5,216 nucleotides of DNA from a bacterium (GTDB lineage Bacteria; UBA9089; UBA9088), in the NCBI GenBank assembly GCA_003498085.1, contig DNCM01000034.1, forward strand, positions 1-5,216, read 5' to 3'. Each line of letters begins with the position of its first letter. The stretch's first letter is position 1. Below, piece by piece: positions 1-4,755 of the stretch. A model generated the notes under the pieces. It was given only the letters and a program-made list of their open reading frames with translations. It made no database searches and was not told the DNA's origin. The position numbers and the translations under genes were made by a program.

Positions 1-47
1 TTGCTGATGGACTGAGGGATATATTTGACCCAAGGGCACATTTCTGA
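1..47 (+). CDS. C-terminal end of a peptide/nickel-type ABC transporter permease (partial)
   Basis: Only the last 14 complete codons and a TGA stop (45-47) are inside the window. They read ADGLRDIFDPRAHF. Dipeptide/oligopeptide ABC permeases of the DppB/DppC/OppC group commonly finish with a segment of the form (L/A)xDxLRDxLDPR, so this is probably the cytoplasmic tail of such an inner-membrane permease, which would import peptides or nickel together with a periplasmic binding protein and ATPases. The match rests on one short motif, so the family is a reasoned guess and the exact substrate cannot be given. The gene points toward the decayed aminotransferase and stops 8 nt before the palindromic element at 56-186. 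Confidence 0.6.
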   Translation, partial: ADGLRDIFDPRAHF

Positions 48-55
48 CTTTATTT

Positions 56-186
56 GTAACCATTCAGCTATTGGTTTCTAGCTATTAGCTTTAAAATTAG
101 TAGAATGCTACAAGGACTTATAAAATGAATTAAAGAAGATTTAAAACCAAAAGCTAATAGCTAATGACTAAAGGCTGAATAGTTAC
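56..186. repeat. Imperfect palindromic repeat element (MITE-like)
   Basis: Two arms of roughly 41-48 nt face each other across a ~43-nt AT-rich centre. The arms start with GTAACCATTCAG (56-67) and, on the other strand, GTAACTATTCAG (186-175). They share a perfect 14-nt block TAGCTATTAGCTTT at 79-92 and, as its complement, at 150-163. Just outside the arms, TTT (53-55) and AAA (188-190) also pair, with one unpaired base at 187. It has no coding capacity. It sits exactly where homology to the aminotransferase stops. It may be a non-autonomous transposable element or a dispersed intergenic repeat. No clear target-site duplication is visible. Confidence 0.6.
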
Positions 187-805
187 CAAACTTCTCATAT
201 ACCTCATCAGACATTACCCAAAGTCCATTTTTTTCAATTATCTCTGCAAGACTTTTAAGCTCATCTTCTCTATAAACACATCCAGTTGGGTTTGACGGTG
301 AGTTTAAGATAAGTCCTTTTGTCTTTTTGGAAACAGCAGAGGAAAGCATGTCTCCTGATAGCTTAAATCCACCATTTCTTTCAGTCTTTATTATCTTTGG
401 TATTCCACTAGCAAGCTTAACTATCTCAGGATAACTCACCCAGCAAGGGCTTGGGATTAAAACTTCATCGACTTCATTACATAGGGCAAATAGGCAGTTT
501 GTAATCGAATGTTTTGCCCCAGATGAAACAATTATCTGGCTTGGAGAATAGCCAAGATTATTTTCCCTTTTAAGCTTTTCTGATATTACCTCCCTAAGTT
601 CGATTATTCCGGATGCATCTGTATATTTTGTCTTTCCATCCCTAATTGCTCTTATCGCCGCATCCTTTATATACTCTGGTGTGTCAAAATCAGGTTCACC
701 AACAGAAAGGTTAATGACACTTATACCTTGCTTTTGTAACTCCTTTGCCTTTGCTGATATAGCAAGGGTTTCTGAACCTGCAACCTTACCTGCCTTTTCC
801 GATAC
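161..805 (-). pseudogene. Truncated aspartate/aromatic aminotransferase (fold-type I PLP enzyme), N-terminal half only
   Basis: On the minus strand a continuous frame from about 805 down to 188 encodes the first ~206 residues of a class-I aminotransferase close to bacterial AspB/AspC. In order it shows SEKAGKV, SAKAKELQKQGI, INLSVGEPDFDTPEYIKDA, KTKYTDASGI, PSQIIVSSGAKHS, DEVLIPSPCWVSYPEIVKLA, LNSPSNPTG and SDEVYEKF. The last two contain the substrate-contact Asn and the Asp that pairs with the pyridine nitrogen. Family members have about 390 residues. Here homology stops at EKF (188-190), and eight unrelated residues from the repeat element lead to a stop at 161-163. The half carrying the PLP-binding lysine is therefore missing, so it cannot be an active transaminase. 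There is no ATG, GTG or TTG at the expected start; the in-frame codon there is GTA. The GTG at 437-439 is an internal Val of the WVSYPE motif, not a start. Confidence 0.88.
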
Positions 806-811
806 GAAAAA

Positions 812-840
812 ATTATATAAAAAACTTGTTTGAATGTCGT
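812..840 (-). promoter_or_regulatory. Candidate promoter of the aminotransferase relic
   Basis: On the minus strand a perfect -10 box TATAAT (817-812) has ACGACA (840-835, four of six matches to TTGACA) 17 nt upstream. The usual spacing puts the first transcribed base near 805, followed by codons for VSEKAGKV. The -10 box is followed by TTTTTC, as at aroB. Since the gene is broken, the promoter may be a relic or may still fire. It is divergent from the aroB promoter in an 82-nt interval. Confidence 0.5.
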
Positions 841-852
841 GAAAAAATATAA

Positions 853-881
853 TTTAGAAGTCGGGGAATTTGTGATATAAT
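853..881 (+). promoter_or_regulatory. aroB promoter with extended -10, predicted leaderless start
   Basis: TTTAGA (853-858) lies 17 nt upstream of TATAAT (876-881). The -10 is preceded by TG at 873-874, giving the extended form TGATATAAT. Six T residues (882-887) separate the -10 from the ATG at 888. Standard spacing therefore places +1 at the A of the start codon, leaving no 5' leader and no Shine-Dalgarno. An in-frame TGA at 873-875, with no ATG/GTG/TTG codon between it and 888, rules out an earlier start. Confidence 0.65.
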
Positions 882-887
882 TTTTTT

Positions 888-2009
888 ATGAAAAAAATAG
901 TAGTTAATCTTGAGAATAGGAGTTATCCTATAATTATAGGCTTTGATATCCTTAAAGATATTCCAGATTATATAAAAGAACTTGGAGATTCTGCCTTCAT
1001 CATAAGTCAGCCAAAGATATTTTCCCTATGTGGCAACAAATTAAAAGATATATTTTTAAAATCTGGGATATCTTGCAAAGAATTTTTAATTGACGAAGGA
1101 GAAGAAAACAAATCAATCGATTCTTGGATCTCTACAACAAAAGCCCTTATTGATTTTGATGAGCCTGTAAAGAGAAGAACATTTGTTGTTGCATTTGGAG
1201 GAGGCGTTGTTGGTGATCTGGGCGGATTTATTTCGGCTGTCTATAGAAGGGGGATCAACTATATTCAGATTCCAACAACACTCCTTGCAAGTGTTGACTC
1301 GTCCGTAGGAGGAAAGACGGGGATAAACTTTTCTGGTATAAAGAATATCATTGGTGCATTCCATCAGCCAAGTCTTGTCTTTTCTGATCTCTCTTTGTTA
1401 AAGACTCTTCCAAAGGAAGAGATAATTTCTGCAATGGCAGAGGTTGTAAAGTATGGGGTAATCTGTGATTATGAGTTTTTTATATTCCTTGAGAAAAATT
1501 ATGAAAAAATAATTTCTTTAGAACCAAATAGTCTTTTTTATACTGTAGAAAAATCATTTACAATAAAAAAGACAATCGTTGAAGAGGATGAGTTTGAGAA
1601 AAAAGGGATAAGGACAATACTAAACTTTGGACATACGATTGGCCATAGCCTAGAGGGACTTGGTGTATTCAAAAGACATGGCGAAGCCATTTCGGCTGGA
1701 ATGGTTGCCGAGGCATACCTTGGAGTTTTGCTTGGTATTTTAAAAAAAGAGGAAAAACGAAGGATAGAAAACCTTCTTTTTAATATTGGTCTTCCTATAA
1801 AAATTCCAACCTGTAACTTAGATAATATAATGAAAGTCCTTATTCACGACAAAAAATTCATTCATGGGAAAACAAGGTTTGTTATTCCAAAAACAATAGG
1901 CAGAGTAGAAGTTATAGAGGGAATAAAAGAGGATCTAGTTAAAGAATCTATTAACCCAACTTGCACAGCAAGAAACAGGGAAATGTCTTTAAATATCAAT
2001 GAGTTATGA
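888..2009 (+). CDS. aroB: 3-dehydroquinate synthase
   Basis: This enzyme converts DAHP to 3-dehydroquinate, the second step of the shikimate pathway to aromatic amino acids, using NAD+ and a divalent metal in the cytoplasm. The 373-residue product shows all family landmarks: DEGEENKS (69-76), the glycine-rich FGGGVVGDLGGF (103-114), PTTLLASVDSSVGGKTGIN (129-147), KNIIGAFHQP (152-161), AEVVKYG (184-190), NFGHTIGH (246-253) and HGEAISAGM (264-272). Glu185, His249 and His264 correspond to the metal ligands. The family is usually ~340-370 residues long. The last ~15 residues after KESINP look like a non-conserved tail, possibly made by loss of the original stop. The ATG is the only sensible start and lies immediately after a -10 box with no ribosome site. 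No other aro gene is adjacent, so it appears to be transcribed alone. Confidence 0.96.
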   Translation: MKKIVVNLENRSYPIIIGFDILKDIPDYIKELGDSAFIISQPKIFSLCGNKLKDIFLKSGISCKEFLIDEGEENKSIDSWISTTKALIDFDEPVKRRTFVVAFGGGVVGDLGGFISAVYRRGINYIQIPTTLLASVDSSVGGKTGINFSGIKNIIGAFHQPSLVFSDLSLLKTLPKEEIISAMAEVVKYGVICDYEFFIFLEKNYEKIISLEPNSLFYTVEKSFTIKKTIVEEDEFEKKGIRTILNFGHTIGHSLEGLGVFKRHGEAISAGMVAEAYLGVLLGILKKEEKRRIENLLFNIGLPIKIPTCNLDNIMKVLIHDKKFIHGKTRFVIPKTIGRVEVIEGIKEDLVKESINPTCTARNREMSLNINEL

Positions 2010-2037
2010 AAAATATTTCCTTTTTGTTGTTTCTAAT

Positions 2038-2221
2038 TCACTTTTTAGGATAAAGTGCCCTACTTATTATCATTGTCTCTACTAGATCCCTCCTTTTTTG
2101 TTTGGAATAAAGTATTTTATCTAACCCTATATCCTTGATGATATTACCTAGGAAGCACAGAAGTATATACCTCGGTTCCATCCTTTTCCTCATAGACCCT
2201 ATAATTTCTTTGAATATGCAT
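2038..2221 (-). pseudogene. Frameshifted fragment resembling an IS1634-type transposase N-terminus
   Basis: The minus strand reads MHIQRNYRVYEEKDGTEVYTS from an ATG at 2221-2219. Around 2160-2170 the similarity moves to another frame, which continues as LGNIIKDIGLDKIL and then RRDLVETMIISRALYPKK before TGA at 2040-2038. Transposases of the IS1634/IS4-like group start with a short strand-rich segment, then a small helical domain of the form LGxxxxxLGLxxIL, then an RxxxVxxMIxxRxLxPxSK motif, so the order and spacing fit. The catalytic DDE core is absent and the frame is broken, so this can only be a relic. The call rests on motif memory over ~60 residues and could be wrong. Confidence 0.4.
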
Positions 2222-2371
2222 ATCTGTTAGTATTTATATCAGGAAATAAAAATCGAACATAACCTATTTGAGCTTCAAATACTTAGGTGCATTTTGAAGG
2301 ATTAGGTTATTGGATAAAATAAGTGTGGAGAAAACTTAGACAGGACTTGCCTCTACAGACTTATGGGCAGG
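2222..2371. other. Non-coding interval with a weak inverted repeat downstream of rnhB
   Basis: No gene is visible between the transposase-like relic and the end of rnhB. ATAACCTA (2259-2266) is mirrored by TAGGTTAT (2303-2310). A smaller hairpin, TATTTGA-GCT-TCAAATA, lies at 2265-2281. Neither is GC-rich or followed by a clean T tract, so it cannot be called a terminator for the convergent aroB and rnhB transcripts with confidence, although a terminator is expected here. Confidence 0.35.
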
Positions 2372-2914
2372 TTACAGCTTGATAATAAAGCTTCTTCTAT
2401 GTATTGGAGACAATCCATATTTTTTGATTTCTTCAATATGTGCCTTTGTGGGATAGCCTTTATGCTTTGAAAAACTATATAGGGGAAAAGTGGCACTATA
2501 TTCCTCCATTATCCTATCCCTTACAACTTTTGCAATGATTGACGCAGCTCCTATAAGATAATTCTTTCTGTCACCTTTTATGAGTGCTTTCTGTGGAAGG
2601 TTAAGCCCTGGAATTTCGTAAGGACCATCGACAAGAACAAGAGAGGGTGTAAAAGAAAAAGAGCAAACAGCATTTTTCATCGCAAGGAGAGAGGCATTAT
2701 GAATATTTATTTCATCAATGATAGTATTATCAACTATACCGATTGAATAACAAGATGCATTTGATATAATAGCATTATAGAGTTCTTTTCTTTTTTTGGA
2801 TGATAGAAGTTTAGAATCAGTAACCCCAGGGATATATTTTTCTAATATTACACAACCTGCAACAACTGGTCCTGCAAGAGGACCCCTTCCTGTTTCATCA
2901 ACCCCAGCAATCAC
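2372..2914 (-). CDS. rnhB: Ribonuclease HII
   Basis: This cytoplasmic nuclease cuts RNA in RNA-DNA hybrids and nicks at single ribonucleotides misincorporated into DNA. The 180-residue product begins MIAGVDETGRGPLAGPVVA. Asp6, Glu7, Asp96 (in VLVDGP) and Asp115 (in IKGDRK) match the DEDD metal-binding set. The GRG at 9-11 matches the loop that reads the RNA-DNA junction, and Tyr154 in KHKGYPT matches the conserved junction tyrosine. AASIIAKVVRDR (123-134) is also diagnostic. Length is near the short end for the family (~180-210). The start is GTG, overlapping the TGA of rplS by 4 nt (GTGA), with no clear Shine-Dalgarno, so translation is probably coupled to rplS. It is the last gene of the operon. 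Confidence 0.95.
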   Translation of the reverse strand: MIAGVDETGRGPLAGPVVAGCVILEKYIPGVTDSKLLSSKKRKELYNAIISNASCYSIGIVDNTIIDEINIHNASLLAMKNAVCSFSFTPSLVLVDGPYEIPGLNLPQKALIKGDRKNYLIGAASIIAKVVRDRIMEEYSATFPLYSFSKHKGYPTKAHIEEIKKYGLSPIHRRSFIIKL

Positions 2915-3252
2915 TTATAGGTTTTTACTAAAGTTGCTCCCTTACCCTTTTTTTCTCTAAGGTAATAAAGTTTTGCCCGTCTTACTTTCCCTCTTTTTAA
3001 AATCTTAATTTTTGCAAGAGATGGAGAGTACAATAGAAATGTCCTTTCAACTCCAACGCCATAGGAAATTTTTCTCACTGTGAATGTTTTTGATATTCCA
3101 GAACCCCTTTTTCTAATAACAATTCCAGAAAATTGCTGTAATCTTTCCTTGTCCCCTTCCTTTATCTTTATAGAAAGCTCAATTTCATCGCCAGGGAAAA
3201 ATTTGGGGAGTTTTTTTATAACTTCTCTTCCTATATCCTCAATTTTTACCAT
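2911..3252 (-). CDS. rplS: 50S ribosomal protein L19
   Basis: L19 sits at the 30S-50S interface of the ribosome and helps form an intersubunit bridge. The product is 113 residues, the normal bacterial length. It carries the expected PGDEIELSIKIKEG (20-33), then QQFSGIVIRKRGSGISKTFTVRK and GVGVERTFLLYSPSLAKIKI, with a basic C-terminus (GKVRRAKLYYLREKKGKG). The ATG lies inside the 3' end of trmD, a 14-nt overlap. AAGGAG at 3272-3267 precedes it at an unusually long 14 nt, so this may be a weak ribosome site or simply the trmD codons. The stop overlaps the rnhB start. It is co-transcribed with trmD, as in most bacteria. Confidence 0.97.
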   Translation of the reverse strand: MVKIEDIGREVIKKLPKFFPGDEIELSIKIKEGDKERLQQFSGIVIRKRGSGISKTFTVRKISYGVGVERTFLLYSPSLAKIKILKRGKVRRAKLYYLREKKGKGATLVKTYK

Positions 3253-3910
3253 CTAATAAATCAGGTCTCCTTATTCTTGTTCTTTTTAAAGCCTCATTAA
3301 TTCGAAATTCCTCTATTTTCTTGTGATTTCCAGAAAGAAGAACATCTGGAGGTTTCATTCCTCGAAAATCATAAGGTCTTGTGTATTGAGGTGCTTCAAG
3401 AACGCTACTTATAAAAGATTCATTCTTTAGAGACTCTGGATTTCCCAAAACCCCAGGGACAAGCCTTGCTATGACATCGATTGCAACAAGCGAAGGAATT
3501 TCTCCTCCTGTTGTAATGTAATCACCAATAGAGAGTTCAAGATCAACGATTGTGTCAATTATCCTTTGGTCGATTCCTTCGTAGTGGCCACAAATGAAAA
3601 TAATATGTTCTTTTTTTGCTAATTCTTCTGCTAGTTTTTGATTTAGAACAACACCTTGTGGACTCATATATATAACATAGCCTCCTTTTATTGATTCAAC
3701 AGCCCTAAAGACTACATCAGGCCTAACTACCATTCCTGGACCTCCGCCATAGGGATAATCGTCAACCTTTTTATGTTTGTTTTCTGAAAAGTCTCTTAGG
3801 TTATATATGTTGATATATAATAACCCTTTTTTCCTCGCCCTTCCAGTAATACTTACATTTAATATTTGCTCAAATATCTCGGGAAATAAAGTTATTATGT
3901 CTATTCTCAA
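3239..3910 (-). CDS. trmD: tRNA (guanine-37-N1)-methyltransferase
   Basis: TrmD is a SPOUT-fold dimer that transfers methyl from S-adenosylmethionine to N1 of G37 in tRNAs for Leu, Pro and Arg, preventing +1 frameshifting. The 223-residue product starts MRIDIITLFPEIFEQ. It contains DDYPYGGGPGM (50-60), MSPQG (82-86), GHYEGIDQR (108-116), SIGDYITTGGE (127-137), PGVLGN (152-157), YTRPYDFRGMKPPDVLLSGNH (starting at 177) and RRPDLLDG near the end. It is shorter than many homologues (~240-255) because it stops right after the RRPDLL motif. The usual catalytic Asp of the DSF motif appears to be Glu here (E164 in NESF). The start codon is TTG, 2 nt after the khpA stop, with no Shine-Dalgarno; upstream in-frame codons reach a TGA at once, so TTG is the best start. 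Confidence 0.95.
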   Translation of the reverse strand: MRIDIITLFPEIFEQILNVSITGRARKKGLLYINIYNLRDFSENKHKKVDDYPYGGGPGMVVRPDVVFRAVESIKGGYVIYMSPQGVVLNQKLAEELAKKEHIIFICGHYEGIDQRIIDTIVDLELSIGDYITTGGEIPSLVAIDVIARLVPGVLGNPESLKNESFISSVLEAPQYTRPYDFRGMKPPDVLLSGNHKKIEEFRINEALKRTRIRRPDLLDGKN

Positions 3911-3912
3911 TA

Positions 3913-4143
3913 TTAATCAAGCATTTCCAAAACAACCCTTTTTCCCTTTTTTGATGCAGAGGCCTGGAGGATTGCTCTTATTGCCTTGATTATCCTTCCC
4001 TGTCTACCTATTACCTTCCCAATATCTGGTTCATCCACCCGTACTTCAATGATGGTGGTCTTTTCGCTTTCTATTTCAGAAAGCTCTACCTTGTCTGGGT
4101 TGTCAACGAGTGACTTGATGATGTACTCAGCTAGTTGTTTCAT
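3913..4143 (-). CDS. khpA: KH-domain RNA-binding protein KhpA
   Basis: This small type-II KH-domain protein (76 residues, typical length) binds RNA; in Gram-positive bacteria the homologue pairs with KhpB and influences cell division and RNA metabolism. The sequence shows the N-terminal MKQLAEYIIKSLVDNPDKVEL, then a strand IIEVRVDEPDIGKVIGRQGRII containing the GxxG loop GRQG (46-49), then IRAILQASASKKGKRVVLEML. It lies between rpsP and trmD, the position normally shared with rimM. Its ATG lies within the last codons of rpsP (17-nt overlap) and has a strong Shine-Dalgarno 7 nt upstream. The stop is 2 nt before the trmD TTG. Confidence 0.93.
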   Translation of the reverse strand: MKQLAEYIIKSLVDNPDKVELSEIESEKTTIIEVRVDEPDIGKVIGRQGRIIKAIRAILQASASKKGKRVVLEMLD

Positions 4144-4387
4144 CTTTCTCTCCTCCTTTTCTATAGGATGTCACTAATTTCTTTACAGTATCAGTCATTT
4201 GTGCACCTTTCTTTATCCATTCATCTATCTTAGAAAGATTAATTGCCAGAGGCTCTTTTGTTACTGGATGGTAATGACCAAGCTCCTCAATTACCCTTCC
4301 GTCTCGAGGACTTCTTGCATGAGCTACTACAATCCTAAAATGAGGCTTCTTTTTAGCCCCCATTCGTTTAAGTCTAATTCTTACCAT
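4127..4387 (-). CDS. rpsP: 30S ribosomal protein S16
   Basis: S16 binds 16S rRNA early in small-subunit assembly. The 86-residue product starts MVRIRLKRMGAKKKPHFRIV. It continues with ARSPRDGRVIEELGHYHP, the conserved RDGR/E-LG-Y-P core, and ends with the helix KIDEWIKKGAQMTDTVKKLV. Although the frame stays open to an ATG at 4453, the true start is the ATG at 4387-4385: S16 proteins begin at this Val-x-Ile-Arg-Leu strand, and the extra 22 residues would overlap the promoter. There is no Shine-Dalgarno, and the predicted mRNA leader is only a few nucleotides. It is the first gene of the operon and overlaps khpA by 17 nt. Confidence 0.96.
   Translation of the reverse strand: MVRIRLKRMGAKKKPHFRIVVAHARSPRDGRVIEELGHYHPVTKEPLAINLSKIDEWIKKGAQMTDTVKKLVTSYRKGGEKDETTS
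4151..4158 (-). promoter_or_regulatory. Strong Shine-Dalgarno of khpA
   Basis: AAGGAGGA on the minus strand lies 7 nt upstream of the khpA ATG and inside the 3' codons of rpsP. It is by far the best ribosome site in the window. It shows that this organism uses SD-led initiation inside operons even though the first genes lack an SD. Confidence 0.8.
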
Positions 4388-4399
4388 TTTAAGAAAAAA

Positions 4400-4428
4400 A
4401 TTATAATCGGGAAGTTTGTTTTTGTCAA
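4400..4428 (-). promoter_or_regulatory. Consensus sigma-70-type promoter of the rpsP operon
   Basis: On the minus strand TTGACA (4428-4423) and TATAAT (4405-4400) are both perfect consensus hexamers and are 17 nt apart, the optimal spacing. Transcription should start near 4393-4388, only 0-6 nt before the rpsP ATG at 4387. It is the likely promoter for rpsP-khpA-trmD-rplS-rnhB; no other promoter was seen within the operon. Confidence 0.85.
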
Positions 4429-4458
4429 GAGTTTTCTTGATGTTTAAAAACACAGATG

Positions 4459-4732
4459 GGTATAGACATATAAGCCACCCTGATGAAAAGATAGAAATAA
4501 AGTTTAAAAGAACTTATGCTTTTCATATTGTTCTTAGTATAATGAAAAAATTGCTAGATCGAAAGGTATATCCCAATCCAATTCCTCCAAGAAAAACATA
4601 TCTTTTTAAGAATAGTAGACAGTTCCCATAAAAACCCTAATTCATCATAACATCTTCTTCGATGAAATATTTACAATTTCCTATGATTCTGTTACTGGAT
4701 TTTTGAAAAGGGGTGGTCGATATGTCTATACC
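4459..4732. mobile_element. 274-bp interval with 22-bp terminal inverted repeats (MITE or decayed IS)
   Basis: GGTATAGACATAT-N3-CCACCC occurs at 4459-4480 and, inverted, at 4732-4711, with 19 of 22 positions matching. The similarity fades at both edges, so the pair looks like terminal inverted repeats rather than a longer duplication. The interior is AT-rich with short open frames on both strands, none recognised. No target-site duplication is evident. It fills most of the ~370-nt gap between the TPR gene and rpsP and stops about 30 nt upstream of the rpsP -35 box. A non-autonomous transposable element is the simplest reading; a pair of inverted protein-binding sites is the alternative. Confidence 0.5.
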
Positions 4733-4755
4733 AAGTGCGAAATATTCTCTTGGAA

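Noticed and set aside
161..439. Short independent gene starting at the GTG at 437-439
   Set aside because: Reading further upstream in the same frame gives the rest of the aminotransferase N-terminus, so the GTG is an internal codon.
1113..1364. Minus-strand open frame inside aroB
   Set aside because: It is fully antisense to conserved aroB codons, with no signal of its own. A shadow.
2007..2030. Possible aroB terminator at the A/T-rich dyad GAAAAATATTTC followed by T-rich sequence
   Set aside because: The stem is only A-T pairs and a few bases long, with a broken T tract. Too weak to call.
4388..4453. N-terminal extension of rpsP to an upstream ATG
   Set aside because: S16 proteins start at the MVRIRL strand, and the extension would translate the perfect -10 and -35 boxes.
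4416..4631. Plus-strand open frame of 71 codons
   Set aside because: It begins inside the rpsP promoter, reads through the left inverted repeat, has no recognisable domain or ribosome site, and lies mostly in the repeat-bounded element. Judged non-coding.
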